A stretch of DNA of 64,000 bases from Thermobacillus xylanilyticus (GCF_907165215.1 NZ_CAJRAY010000026.1:98057-162056), one strand, 5' to 3'. Positions 1-8,606 are shown, counted from the stretch's first letter. Notes: generated from the letters alone by a model not told the origin. Numbers and translations: made by a program.

Positions 1-5
1 TAACC

Positions 6-48
6 GTTGACAAGTCAACCATTCTTCCATTATAGTTGACTTATCAAC
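6..48 (+). promoter_or_regulatory. marR promoter with two dyad operators
   Basis: Two inverted repeats are visible: GTTGAC-AA-GTCAAC at 6-19 and GTTGA-CTTA-TCAAC at 35-48, about 29 bases apart. The -35 TTGACA (7-12) lies inside the first and the second overlaps the end of the -10 TATAGT (31-36, 18-base spacer). This is the usual arrangement for autorepression by the MarR protein encoded at 76. The promoter hexamers are seen; the binding protein is inferred. Confidence 0.7.
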
Positions 49-75
49 CATTCCAGTGCACGGAGGCGGCGCACC

Positions 76-561
76 ATGAACGACCATCACAAAGAAAGCA
101 TCGGGAAATGGATCTCGGTACTCCATCGCCAATTCCAGATGTACCTGAACCGGGAACTGAAGCCGTACGGCATCCGCTCGTCGGAGTATATTTATCTCGT
201 GAATCTGGACGAGGAAGACGGCGTCTCCCAGGAGACGCTGTCCCGGAACCTGTACATCAACAAGGCCGCGACGGCGCGGGCGATCAGCCGGCTGGAGAAG
301 CTCGGACTTGTGCGCAGGGCGCGCGACCAGAACGACGCCCGGGCATACGCGGTGACGCTGACCCCTGAAGGGCTGAAGATACGCGATGTGATCCAAGAGA
401 AGCTGCGAAAGTGGACCCGGGCGCTCGAAGAGGGGCTCACCGAAGACGAGTACGCGTTCATGATGCGCACCATCAAGCGCATGTCGGCGAACGCACTGGC
501 GCTGGTCGAAGCCGGACGCCATGATGCGGGAGAAGAAGGAGGTGCGGATGACGATGACTGA
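76..561 (+). CDS. MarR family transcriptional regulator
   Basis: A 161-residue winged-helix repressor. The MarR core is clear: an N-terminal dimerisation helix, a recognition region around residues 55-80 with LSRNLYINKAATARAISRLE, and a wing with RRARDQNDARAYAVTLTPEG. The ATG at 76 follows GGAGG with 9 bases of spacing. The 3' end overlaps the efflux gene start at 548, so the two are translationally coupled. Together with the two upstream dyads this suggests autoregulation and control of the efflux pump. MarR proteins usually release DNA on binding small phenolic or drug-like ligands; the ligand cannot be told from sequence. The C-terminus is acidic (EEGGADDDD). Confidence 0.9.
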   Translation: MNDHHKESIGKWISVLHRQFQMYLNRELKPYGIRSSEYIYLVNLDEEDGVSQETLSRNLYINKAATARAISRLEKLGLVRRARDQNDARAYAVTLTPEGLKIRDVIQEKLRKWTRALEEGLTEDEYAFMMRTIKRMSANALALVEAGRHDAGEEGGADDDD

Positions 562-1954
562 CCAACTGACACATGACGAGCAACGCGAACGGGCCGGCAT
601 GCGGCTGATGCGGCTGATGATGGTCACGGCGGTGCTGTCGTTCATGAGCGCCAGCTCGTTCAACATTGTCGTGCCGGAGATCAGCCGGCAGTTCGGGATC
701 ACGCTGGCGCAGGCGAGCTGGCTGTCTTCCGGCTATACGCTCTTTTACGGTTTCGGCACCGTCGTCTACGGCAAGCTGGCGGACCGGTTCGCGCTGCGGC
801 CGATCATCACCATCGGTCTGTTCATCTTCACGGCGGGTTCCCTGACCGGCCTGCTGTCGCAGACGTTCTGGACGGCGCTCGCGGGGCGGCTGCTGCAAGC
901 GGCCGGCGCGTCCGTCGTGCCGGCGATGGCCATGATTCTGCCGATCCGGTATTTCGCGCCGGAACGCAGAGGTTCGGCGATCAGCATGACCGCGGTCGGG
1001 CTGGCGATCGGCGGCGTGCTCGGCCCGGTCGTCTCGGCGCTGCTGCTCAGCTTCGCGAACTGGCGGTGGCTTTATGTACCGTCCTTGCTGATGCTGGCGC
1101 TCTTGCCGCTGTTCCGCAAATATCTGAAAGCGGCAGACGCCGCCGGCAACCCGCAAGGGAAGCTCGACACCCCCGGCGGCGGGCTGCTGCTTGCGGCGAC
1201 GGCAGCGCTGCTGCTCGCATTCACCTGGTGGAACGTCTGGCTGTTCGCGGCGTTCGCCGCCGCGCTGGCGCTGTTCATCGTTCACATCCGGCGCGTGCGG
1301 GAGCCGTTCGTGCGGCCGGCCCTGTTCCGGAATCGGAAATATCGGACCGGTCTTATGATGACCTCGCTGATCGCCGCGGCCTCGAACGGCGTGTTCCTGC
1401 TGACGCCGATGCTGCTGGCGGACGTGTACCATCTCGAATCCCAGTGGATCGGCTTCGCCCTGGTGCCTGCCGCTTTCGCGGCGGCCGTGCTCGGCAGGCG
1501 CGGCGGCAAGCTGGCGGACCGCAAGGGGAATCTTGCGCTCTACGCCATCGCCGCCGGGCTGCTCATCACCTGCTTCTCGCTCATGGGCCTCCTCGCGGGG
1601 ACATTGCCCGTCTGGGCGATTCCGCTCGTCCTGATGTTCGGCAACGTCGGACAGACGTTCATCCAGGTCGCCATCACCAACTCCGTGTCGGGCACGCTGC
1701 CGAAGCCGGAGGCGGGCGTCGGCATGGGCTTGTTCTCCATGACGAACTTTATCTCCAATGCGGTATCGGCCAGTTTGTACGGCGTCGCCGTCGAGGCGGG
1801 AAGAACCGGCTTGGCGCCCGAACTCGCACTGAACGCCGGAGCCTTCAATCTGATCTATGGTGCGCTGGCCGCCCTGCACATCGTCCTGCTCATCGTCTAT
1901 CGGGTTCGATTCGGCGCCGGGGCCGCGCGTGAAAGGAGCGTGACAAGCGGATGA
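548..1954 (+). CDS. MFS drug-efflux transporter, DHA2/TetA(L)-like
   Basis: A polytopic membrane protein of 469 residues with 12-14 hydrophobic helices. The first half has the MFS signature between helices 2 and 3 (GKLADRFALRPIITIG) and a motif-C-like stretch in helix 5 (GLAIGGVLGPVVSALLLS), which is typical of proton-coupled drug antiporters. A second loop repeats the pattern (GGKLADRKGN). I chose ATG 548 because AAGGAGGT lies 4 bases upstream; ATG 521 has no such site. It overlaps the marR gene and the next gene by a few bases, forming a three-gene operon. The likely role is export of a hydrophobic compound sensed by the MarR protein; the substrate is unknown. Confidence 0.85.
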   Translation: MTMTDQLTHDEQRERAGMRLMRLMMVTAVLSFMSASSFNIVVPEISRQFGITLAQASWLSSGYTLFYGFGTVVYGKLADRFALRPIITIGLFIFTAGSLTGLLSQTFWTALAGRLLQAAGASVVPAMAMILPIRYFAPERRGSAISMTAVGLAIGGVLGPVVSALLLSFANWRWLYVPSLLMLALLPLFRKYLKAADAAGNPQGKLDTPGGGLLLAATAALLLAFTWWNVWLFAAFAAALALFIVHIRRVREPFVRPALFRNRKYRTGLMMTSLIAAASNGVFLLTPMLLADVYHLESQWIGFALVPAAFAAAVLGRRGGKLADRKGNLALYAIAAGLLITCFSLMGLLAGTLPVWAIPLVLMFGNVGQTFIQVAITNSVSGTLPKPEAGVGMGLFSMTNFISNAVSASLYGVAVEAGRTGLAPELALNAGAFNLIYGALAALHIVLLIVYRVRFGAGAARERSVTSG

Positions 1955-2283
1955 CGGAACGAACGAAACCGCCGGCGTGGTTTGCCGAAGTATGCGCATG
2001 GCCGGGCGTGACGACGGGACCGCACCGGTTCGGCGGCACGGAATTTCTCGTAAACGGCAAAGAAATCGGCCATACGCACGGGTTTTCCCTCGTCGACATC
2101 CTGCTACCCAAGGCGGTGCGGGACGAAGCGATCGCACGCGGGAAAGCGTCCCCGCACCATATCCATCCGGAATCGAACTGGGTGTCGGTGCATGTCACCG
2201 ATGACGCCGCGGCAGCCCATGCGGTCGAACTGCTGCGGTTCAACTACGATCGGCTGATGAACAAAGACAGCGTGCGGGACTGA
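1951..2283 (+). CDS. Luciferase-domain (DUF5519-like) small protein
   Basis: A soluble 110-residue protein whose start overlaps the MFS stop codon (ATGA), so it is co-translated with the efflux pump. The pattern of an N-terminal Trp-rich segment, GTEFLVNGKEIGHTH and a C-terminal histidine-rich ASPHHIHPESNWVSVHV matches the small luciferase domain family often annotated DUF5519. Its biochemical role is not established in bacteria. The two conserved histidine clusters could bind a metal or flavin, but that is inference. A terminator hairpin overlaps its last codons. Confidence 0.7.
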   Translation: MTERTKPPAWFAEVCAWPGVTTGPHRFGGTEFLVNGKEIGHTHGFSLVDILLPKAVRDEAIARGKASPHHIHPESNWVSVHVTDDAAAAHAVELLRFNYDRLMNKDSVRD

Positions 2284-2300
2284 TCCGCCGCTGTCTTTTT
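2266..2300 (+). terminator. Rho-independent terminator of the marR operon
   Basis: GACAGC (2266-2271) pairs with GCTGTC (2290-2295), with an inner GCGG/CCGC pair, followed by TTTTTCCTTTT. The hairpin overlaps the stop codon of the luciferase-domain gene. Confidence 0.75.
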
Positions 2301-2466
2301 CCTTTTCACCAGTCTTCCGCCACACGCCATGACCGCAACCGTGCGGCGGCCGCCTTCCGACTTGCGCGATCGTACCGGCATTTCTTTCTGTCGATCGTGC
2401 CGTTATGGAGCACATAGCAGGAAGCGCCGGGGATGTTCCGAAAATCTTATTAATTTCTGAAGCAAC

Positions 2467-2494
2467 TTGCAATTGAACCATACTGCGGTATAAT
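2467..2494 (+). promoter_or_regulatory. Promoter for the FG-GAP operon
   Basis: TTGCAA at 2467-2472 and a perfect TATAAT at 2489-2494 with a 16-base spacer, about 40 bases before the first gene. The stretch 2301-2466 holds no other feature I can support. Confidence 0.6.
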
Positions 2495-2535
2495 ACGTCA
2501 TTATTAAATGCCAGCGTCTTCCTGCGGCATCTCGG

Positions 2536-2973
2536 GTGGTCGGTATCGTGTTTTATATCCGGAACAATCTGCGGTTGGTATTCTATCATCTGATCCTGCT
2601 GCTGCTCATCGCCGCCGCGGGCTACGGCCTATGGAGGGCGGGCGTGGACACCTTTCATATGATCGGCTGGTTCCCCGCCGTCATCGTGCCGGGCTCTTTC
2701 GTCATCGGCCTGTTGCTCACCCCTCATCGCAAAGCGCTGGGCAATGTGCTGTCCACCCTGTCCCTGCTGATCATCAGCCTGCTGCTTTATCCGGTCTACG
2801 CCCTGCATGACCTGGCGTTGGACGCGATTTATATGTACGGCCTGTTCCATCTGCCGTACGCCTGGCTTCCGCTGGTCGATTCGTTCCATGCCGTCAATGT
2901 GCTGCTCATCACCCTGCTGCCGTTTCTGGCCGCCACACTGGGAATATTTGTAAAGCGGAGGCTTGTCCGATGA
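2536..2973 (+). CDS. Small integral membrane protein
   Basis: A 145-residue protein with about four predicted membrane helices (residues 14-33, 44-62, 73-92 and 118-138). I do not recognise the family. The start is GTG; GTG 2548 is an alternative with GGGTGG just upstream, and neither has a strong ribosome site. The stop overlaps the ATG of the large exported protein (ATGA), so the two form an operon and probably act together at the cell surface. The C-terminus is basic (VKRRLVR), fitting a cytoplasmic end. Confidence 0.65.
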   Translation: MVGIVFYIRNNLRLVFYHLILLLLIAAAGYGLWRAGVDTFHMIGWFPAVIVPGSFVIGLLLTPHRKALGNVLSTLSLLIISLLLYPVYALHDLALDAIYMYGLFHLPYAWLPLVDSFHAVNVLLITLLPFLAATLGIFVKRRLVR

Positions 2974-5900
2974 GATTGTCGTTGAAGTTGCTATGGAAAA
3001 AGCTTCTCCCGGCCATCGTCCTGCTCGGCCTGCTCACCCAATGCGTCGGCGGTTCGGGAGACATCTCGCCCGTTCTTCCCGCCTCGCTTCTGAAGGAAGC
3101 CGAGGCTGCGCCGGCAGCGTCCGGCCCGGAAATCCATGTCGATGTCCTGTTCCTGCACGGCTCCGGGGGGATCAGCGCCGCCGGCATTCTCCATCACCTG
3201 CGGCAAACCACGGTGGCGAACGCGCGGCTGACGGTTCGGCAGCTGGATGCGGCCGCCATCGATGACTCCTATGATCTGGTGTACCTGGACCGGGACCTGA
3301 CCGGCGAACCCGCCTGGCCGGAAGTCCGGGACCGGCTCATCGCCTATGTCGAGCAAGGCGGCATCCTGTTCCTGTCCCATGAATATGCGGACGCCTTCCC
3401 TGCGGCATTCACCGGCATCGCGGCCATGACGCCCATCGAGGATACCGAGCTGAACTTCGCGTATCCGGAAGTGCGCCGCAACCTGCAGGGGATTCAGCGG
3501 GTGTGGCAGTCGTTCAGCGACATTTACGGCCGTTACAACGGGTTGAATCCGAAGTTTCATATTCATTTCGAAGAAGGCGCCGTGACGGATCAGGCCGTGC
3601 CGCTGGTGAAGAAGGGCGACCTCGCGCTGCTCACGGCCAATCAGGCGGGCGACGGCACCGTCATCTGGGCCAACAATTTCCTGCCGAACGAGCAGTTCAT
3701 CACCCGCTTCGATCTGCAGGCCGAAGAAGGACAGAAATATTTCCACTTCGGCTATGCCAGCGCCAACTATCTGTTCCGGACGGAACTGATCAAGTTCGCC
3801 GCGAAGGAGCACCACGGCTTCTCCGTGCAGAAAGCCTACGGCCCGTACGGCAGACCGGGGATGGCCTGGCAGGCGCACTATGAGGCGCTGTATTCGTTCG
3901 TGCTGCGGGACATGATCAAATTCACCGAGCTGCTGGAAAAACACGACCAGGTCCCGACCTACTCCGTCGTGCGCGGCAGCTACAACGGCGGCGTCTGGAT
4001 GGAATCGCTCCGCTATCTGGAGAACATCGGCACCGACCAAGCGCCGCGGTTCGTCAATATGGAAAGCGACTCCTTCTTCTCCGCCGGCCGGGCGCTGACG
4101 ACCAAGAAGGCGAACATCCATTTCGGCCGGGTGCCGGGATACAACTCGTTCCTGTCGCAGCTCGACACCAGCTGCCGGGCCTACCCGACAGCCGTCGACT
4201 GGAACCGGGACGGCGCGACGGACTTCATCATCGGCACGCATGACGGATACGTCTATTTCGCGGAAAATGACGGCGAGGCAACAGACCTCGTCTTCAAGAA
4301 GCCCGTCAAGCTGAAAGGCGTCCGGACGGACAGCGACGCCGCGCCGTTCGTCGTGGACTGGGACGGCGACGGTCACCCCGATCTGGTGCTCGGAAGCGGC
4401 AATGGCGAAGTCGTCCTGTACCGAAATAACGGCAAAAACAAGCTGAAGCTTGCGGGAACCTTCACCGCCGGCGGCCAGGCGCTGTCCGTCGCCGGAGCAG
4501 CCGCGCCCGCCGCCGCCGATTGGGACGGCGACGGCATCCCGGATCTCATCGTCGGGGACGCGGAAGGCAGCCTCCATCTGTTCAGGGGGACCGCCTCCGG
4601 TTCGCTCGAGCTTCACCCAGCCGAACCGATCCGGGCGGACGGCGAGCCGGTGAACGTCGGACGGTACGCCGCGCCGTTCGCGACCGACTGGAACAGCGAC
4701 GGCATCCCCGACCTGCTGGTCGGCACCGAAAGCGGAGAGATCGTGCTGCTGGAAGGCCGGGAAGACGGCACGCTGACGAACAAAGGGCCGCTTACGGGCG
4801 AGGAATACAATTTCTTCGGCACGAACACGATCAAGCCGGGGCGCAACGCGGTGCCCGTTGTCGTCGACTGGAACGGGGACGGGAAGAAGGATCTGATCAC
4901 GGGACATCTGGAATTCGGCAGCCCTTACGCCATCGACAGTCCGCTGTTCCCCTATCCGAAGGATCTGCGGGGGAACCTCCGGTACATCCAGCGCAAGCAT
5001 CTTCCGCTCATTCCGCACATGTACCTGCATGAATACATGTCGGACGAACGGGAGAAGCAGGAGATCGCCCTGCACAAGGCGGCCTTCCACGCGCTCGGCC
5101 TGGAATGGGACGACGACATGGGCGTCAACCATCATACGTGGCGAATCAACAAGGACGCGCTGCAGACGTTCCGCAACCAGCGGGAGGCGGGGATCTGGTG
5201 GAACTTCGGGTTCAATCCGCCGAACGTGAGCACGGCGCCGCGGGATGGGGCGGAGTTCCTGTTCGTCATTCCGTTCCTGCTGCCCGACGACAGCGGCGAT
5301 ACGCCGTCCGAGCCGTTCATGCTGTTCTCGCCGGCGCCCCACCCGCTCAACTACGGCATGGCATGGGACAGCCTGGCGCAGTTCGACATTCCGCTCATCA
5401 ATTTTGAGCATATCGAGCACAGCATGAAGCCGGGAACGGATCTGTACGAGAAGCTGCTCAAGATGATCTCCGCCATGAACCGGGTCCGGGAGACGCACAA
5501 ATACACCTTCATGACCGAGCAGCAGATCGCCCGGTCGCTGCTGAACACGTTCTATGCCGATGTGAAAGTGCAGGCGGACGGCGGACAGATTTATCTGACG
5601 CCTGACGGCTCGCAAGTGCCCGCCAATGTGAAGGAATACGCCGGCACGCTCGGCGTGAAGCTGGAGCTCGGCGAGGCGTACGCGGACCGCGAAGTCGACA
5701 CGTCCGGCATGTTCTATTACGAGGGCAATGGCGGGCATTACATCGGCATTCCCGGGCCGACGGCGGTCGATCTTGTCGACTCGTCCAAGATAACGGAGCG
5801 CCTCCATGTCGTCCGCAGCAACGGCCCGGTCGCGTTCACCGTCCGGGAGGGCGCGCTGGAGCTGCAGCTTGACGCGCAGGGGATGCAGGAGATCGAGATC

Positions 5901-6017
5901 TACTCCCCCGAGCCGCTCAACGTGACGGGCAAAAATCTGCGCGTGAAGCGCGACGGCAACCATTACACCATCATCCATTACGGCGAGCGGGCTCAAATGA
6001 AGCTCAAGATTCGGTGA
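2970..6017 (+). CDS. Large exported FG-GAP/VCBS-repeat protein, possible carbohydrate-active C-terminus
   Basis: A 1015-residue protein with a basic, hydrophobic N-terminal signal (residues 1-24). LLTQC could be a weak lipobox, but Gln at -1 is atypical. Residues 50-290 look like a Rossmann or GATase-like domain (VDVLFLHGSGG, YDLVYLDRDL, GGILFLSHEY). Five calcium-binding FG-GAP repeats follow at about residues 405, 460, 512, 566 and 628, each with a D-x-[DN]-x-D-G loop (for example DWDGDGHPDLVLG). The region after 660 (EYMSDEREKQE, DDMGVNHHTW, NFEHIEHSM) resembles a deacetylase or glycosidase domain, but I cannot assign a family. The repeats suggest a beta-propeller that places the enzyme on a surface polymer. 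Its partner is the upstream membrane protein. Confidence 0.75.
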   Translation: MRLSLKLLWKKLLPAIVLLGLLTQCVGGSGDISPVLPASLLKEAEAAPAASGPEIHVDVLFLHGSGGISAAGILHHLRQTTVANARLTVRQLDAAAIDDSYDLVYLDRDLTGEPAWPEVRDRLIAYVEQGGILFLSHEYADAFPAAFTGIAAMTPIEDTELNFAYPEVRRNLQGIQRVWQSFSDIYGRYNGLNPKFHIHFEEGAVTDQAVPLVKKGDLALLTANQAGDGTVIWANNFLPNEQFITRFDLQAEEGQKYFHFGYASANYLFRTELIKFAAKEHHGFSVQKAYGPYGRPGMAWQAHYEALYSFVLRDMIKFTELLEKHDQVPTYSVVRGSYNGGVWMESLRYLENIGTDQAPRFVNMESDSFFSAGRALTTKKANIHFGRVPGYNSFLSQLDTSCRAYPTAVDWNRDGATDFIIGTHDGYVYFAENDGEATDLVFKKPVKLKGVRTDSDAAPFVVDWDGDGHPDLVLGSGNGEVVLYRNNGKNKLKLAGTFTAGGQALSVAGAAAPAAADWDGDGIPDLIVGDAEGSLHLFRGTASGSLELHPAEPIRADGEPVNVGRYAAPFATDWNSDGIPDLLVGTESGEIVLLEGREDGTLTNKGPLTGEEYNFFGTNTIKPGRNAVPVVVDWNGDGKKDLITGHLEFGSPYAIDSPLFPYPKDLRGNLRYIQRKHLPLIPHMYLHEYMSDEREKQEIALHKAAFHALGLEWDDDMGVNHHTWRINKDALQTFRNQREAGIWWNFGFNPPNVSTAPRDGAEFLFVIPFLLPDDSGDTPSEPFMLFSPAPHPLNYGMAWDSLAQFDIPLINFEHIEHSMKPGTDLYEKLLKMISAMNRVRETHKYTFMTEQQIARSLLNTFYADVKVQADGGQIYLTPDGSQVPANVKEYAGTLGVKLELGEAYADREVDTSGMFYYEGNGGHYIGIPGPTAVDLVDSSKITERLHVVRSNGPVAFTVREGALELQLDAQGMQEIEIYSPEPLNVTGKNLRVKRDGNHYTIIHYGERAQMKLKIR

Positions 6018-6027
6018 CGCACCCGAA

Positions 6028-6540
6028 TCATTGGTAGGATTCCAGCACATAAAGGGTTCGGAGATCGGGATTCAGGACGGCGATCAGACGGTCGCCGTCC
6101 GATTCATTTTTGACAAGGTAATAATCCTGTTCATCGAAAACCGGCGGGTGCTGTACGAACAATTGCGCGATTTTCTCGCGGTCTTCCGGGTACCATTGCT
6201 GCAGATCCGTCATGAAGGCATCAATCAATGCGGATACGTAGCCGGTCGCGGACTCGATGCTGACCCAATCGGGCATGGCAAGCATCTCCCGGACCGCTTC
6301 CTCGCTGTAACGGGCGATCGAATACTGCGCATGGTCCCTTCCGGGGTATGCGAGAATCCGCTCAAGCTGCTCCGGCTCGGGCGTATCGAATCCCCAGTTC
6401 AAACGCCACACTTCAGCCTGTGTCCTCTCCAGCGATTTGCTGACTTCCGTGATCACGACAAGCAGCGCCAAGATCGCTGCAAGGATCGCGCCAATCCAGA
6501 CGATCAGCCGCGATCGCGATTTGCCGGTTCCGGCGGCCAT
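6028..6540 (-). CDS. Membrane-anchored protein of unknown function
   Basis: A 170-residue protein with one N-terminal membrane helix (about residues 13-35, LIVWIGAILAAILALLVV) and an extracytoplasmic region rich in acidic and aromatic residues. I chose ATG 6540 because AGGAGGG lies 5 bases upstream; upstream in-frame codons lack a site. The family is not recognised. A partial copy of codons covering MTDLQQWYPEDREK is found again at 7591-7654. It converges on the FG-GAP gene, which ends 10 bases away. Confidence 0.65.
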   Translation of the reverse strand: MAAGTGKSRSRLIVWIGAILAAILALLVVITEVSKSLERTQAEVWRLNWGFDTPEPEQLERILAYPGRDHAQYSIARYSEEAVREMLAMPDWVSIESATGYVSALIDAFMTDLQQWYPEDREKIAQLFVQHPPVFDEQDYYLVKNESDGDRLIAVLNPDLRTLYVLESYQ

Positions 6541-6621
6541 CCAATCCCTCCTGACGCATATTGAAAATTGTACATAAAATTGAAAAACGGTGAAGTGGGG
6601 ACATAAAGTCCCCACTTCATC

Positions 6622-7362
6622 TTAATCCTGTATATAAATTGTAATACTATAAGGCACAATGGCGCCAGCTTCTTGAGCATCAGCAGCATGGTTATTCACC
6701 CATGTGACAAAAGCACTGGGAACCCCATTGGAAGTCGTATAGTTCTGGTGTTCAAAATCATATATGTCGTAAAGTCTGAGATAAACCTTCCATGAACCGT
6801 TAATCTTTTCAGCCCCGGCAATATAAGACACTTTATTCAGGCTTAAATAGACATCAACCGGTTTATTTAAAGTTAGGCTCCCCATTTTACTGTAGTAATT
6901 CCCTGAAGACGGAAGTTCACTTCTGAAACTTTTAATGAAATTTTTTATGACTTCTGAGTTTTTTACCGTATTGGAGTAACCTTCACCTGCATTATAAACC
7001 AAATCAGATGGTTCATCTTGTAAAGAGTGGAACAAGAACGCTCCTGACATCGGCAATCCCGCATCTATCAACGCTTCTGACCATCTGCTTAATTGATAAC
7101 GATATAACCATTTGTCCAAAGACAGGGGAACTACATACAACATATGGGTAATTTGGCTGTCAGTACGGACTTTCTCTTGTTTAAGAATAATTTCGGGACT
7201 AGGCACGTTCTTTGCAGAGTCAATTTCAAATTTAAGTTGGTCTACAATTCTTTTATGATCTTCTTCGGTATATGTTTTATCACCTGATGCTATGATGTTT
7301 TCAGTCGGTAGCAGAACCAACGATAGAACAATTAAGATTCCGGCAAACCTGATTTTCTTCAT
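6622..7362 (-). CDS. Secreted protein of unknown function, AT-rich
   Basis: A 246-residue protein with a clear signal peptide (MKKIRFAGILIVLSLVLLP, likely cut after IIA-S near residue 26). The mature part has no motif I recognise; it is mixed alpha/beta with a KPVDVYLSLNKVSY strand region. The codon use is visibly richer in A and T than the flanking genes, and the gene lies between two copies of a 65-base segment (6168-6232 and 7591-7654), both signs of acquisition. AGGAGGG precedes the start. Confidence 0.7.
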   Translation of the reverse strand: MKKIRFAGILIVLSLVLLPTENIIASGDKTYTEEDHKRIVDQLKFEIDSAKNVPSPEIILKQEKVRTDSQITHMLYVVPLSLDKWLYRYQLSRWSEALIDAGLPMSGAFLFHSLQDEPSDLVYNAGEGYSNTVKNSEVIKNFIKSFRSELPSSGNYYSKMGSLTLNKPVDVYLSLNKVSYIAGAEKINGSWKVYLRLYDIYDFEHQNYTTSNGVPSAFVTWVNNHAADAQEAGAIVPYSITIYIQD

Positions 7363-7427
7363 AAAATCCCTCCTAAATTAAAGTGTATTCTCCTAAAATA
7401 TTACTATTTTGTTTTTTTATGTGTCAA

Positions 7428-7580
7428 TTACCTTTGATTTAGAAACCTTTTTCTTATCTGTTTCCGGCGCTTCGAATGCGCAGTTCTTTTCGAATGGAGG
7501 CAACGCCTCCATAATTTCATTTCCCACTCCGCCGCTGCCCGGTCGGCATTGCTCAAATTCCCGAGCAACTCCTCCACCAT
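7428..7580 (-). CDS. Possible 50-residue basic peptide or gene fragment
   Basis: A short open frame encodes a peptide that starts MVEELLGNLSNADRAAAEWE and ends in a strongly basic tail with repeated KRR and RKR. It has the composition of a real helical protein end, not of a random frame. There is no good ribosome binding site, and it abuts the duplicated segment at 7591. It may be the tail of a lost gene. Confidence 0.3.
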   Translation of the reverse strand: MVEELLGNLSNADRAAAEWEMKLWRRCLHSKRTAHSKRRKQIRKRFLNQR

Positions 7581-7590
7581 GGATGATGCC

Positions 7591-7654
7591 CGATTTCTCG
7601 CGGTCTTCCGGGTACCATTGCTGCAGATTCGTCATGAAAGAATTGATTAATGTG
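7591..7654 (-). repeat. Partial duplicate of the 6168-6232 segment
   Basis: About 34 bases here, starting TTCTCGCGGTCTTCCGGGTA, are identical to 6173-6206, and similarity continues with scattered changes on both sides. On the minus strand it re-encodes MTNLQQWYPEDREK, matching MTDLQQWYPEDREK of the gene at 6028-6540. It is a remnant of a second copy of that gene. Confidence 0.75.
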
Positions 7655-7690
7655 GTCTTCCGACCGCAGTTATAACTTTTAAAATTAATA

Positions 7691-7763
7691 TTTACAGGTT
7701 ATAGTTGGTGTGGTATGATAACCCCACAATATAACCGTTAATAATCTATTATAATGGTTATAT
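7691..7763 (+). promoter_or_regulatory. Promoter with GGTTATA dyads
   Basis: The -35 TTTACA (7691-7696) and -10 TATGAT (7714-7719) are spaced by 17 bases. GGTTATA at 7697-7703 faces TATAACC at 7730-7736, and ATAACC at 7731-7736 faces GGTTAT at 7756-7761, so three half-sites cover the core promoter and the transcript start. It would drive the MBL remnant and the CGNR gene. The regulator is unknown; the CGNR protein is a candidate. Confidence 0.55.
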
Positions 7764-7788
7764 CAATTTGCATGGGGGAGGAATGCAC

Positions 7789-8004
7789 ATGCTTCTGCAA
7801 CGTTTGCCATGGGCCGGGGTTCGCATCGCGGTCGCCGCCGCCGTCATTCTCGATGCAAAGACGCTAGTTCCCATCCACTACGGCACGATGCACCATCCCC
7901 CGATCTATCACGAGACGGCGGATATTGCGGCTCGACTTGAAGCGGCTGCGGCCAATAAAATAAGGGTGGACATGATCGGAACTGCGGAAATTCTGAGGCT
8001 GTAA
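7789..8004 (+). pseudogene. C-terminal remnant of an MBL-fold hydrolase
   Basis: About 70 residues contain LVPIHYGTMHHPPIYHE and end in DMIGTAEILRL, which is the C-terminal end of a metallo-beta-lactamase-fold hydrolase (family length 200-250). The HxHxDH metal site and all upstream domains are missing. GGGGGAGG precedes ATG 7783/7789, so a short peptide may still be made. It lies 11 bases before the CGNR gene. Confidence 0.65.
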
Positions 8005-8015
8005 GGAGAAATCCC

Positions 8016-8606
8016 ATGCACAGGACCATGACACTCGGCGGCGCGTTGTGGATCAATCTGGCGAACACCGTCATGATGCGGGACGGCAAGCGGACGGACG
8101 GACTCGAAGATCCGCGTTTCGCGGTCGAATGGCTTATGTCGAACGGATTGCTGACGGAAGCCCCCGAAGATAAACATGCGGCCGGCCGGATGCTGGCCGC
8201 CGTTCTCCCCGCGCTCATGCGGCTGCGTGATCTTTGCGCCGGCGCGATCTCGGATCTGAAGCGGAACGGACGGTTGTCCGACCGGACTTGCGCGGACATT
8301 GCGGAAGTTCTGCGCGGCCTGGAGATTGAGGCGCGAATGGAACGGCGGGACGGCGGGTTCCGGCTGGTTCACGAAGGCCGGAGCCCTGCCGACCGCGCAA
8401 GCCATGCGGTGATCCAATCCATCGCCGACACGCTGGCCAGCCATTCGCCGGACCGGATTCGGAAGTGCGAACACCCATCATGCATCCTGCATTTCGTCGA
8501 TACCTCGAAGAGCGGCAGGCGGCGCTGGTGCAGCATGGAATTGTGCGGCAACCGTCAGAAGGCGGCCGAATATTACGCCCGGCAGAAAAAGAAGTCAGGC
8601 GGATGA
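8016..8606 (+). CDS. CGNR zinc-finger (ABATE domain) regulator
   Basis: A 196-residue protein. The N-terminal 130 residues match the ABATE stress-response domain (LGGALWINLANTVMMRDGK). The C-terminal CGNR zinc finger is intact: RKCEHPSCILHFVDTS at about residue 149 followed by RRRWCSMELCGNRQKAAEYY, giving four zinc-ligand cysteines and the CGNR signature. AAGGAGA lies 6 bases before the ATG. Family members are putative DNA-binding regulators. It shares a promoter with the truncated MBL gene, which may have been its target. Confidence 0.85.
   Translation: MHRTMTLGGALWINLANTVMMRDGKRTDGLEDPRFAVEWLMSNGLLTEAPEDKHAAGRMLAAVLPALMRLRDLCAGAISDLKRNGRLSDRTCADIAEVLRGLEIEARMERRDGGFRLVHEGRSPADRASHAVIQSIADTLASHSPDRIRKCEHPSCILHFVDTSKSGRRRWCSMELCGNRQKAAEYYARQKKKSGG

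Noticed and set aside
473..2137. A long minus-strand frame opposite the MFS gene
   Set aside because: No ribosome site, no domain and strongly biased composition. The plus-strand frames are a clear operon.
2991..6050. A 1019-codon open frame on the minus strand opposite the FG-GAP gene
   Set aside because: It is a mirror of a high-GC gene. Its translation is Arg/Val/Gln-rich without any domain, while the plus strand has a signal peptide and calcium repeats.
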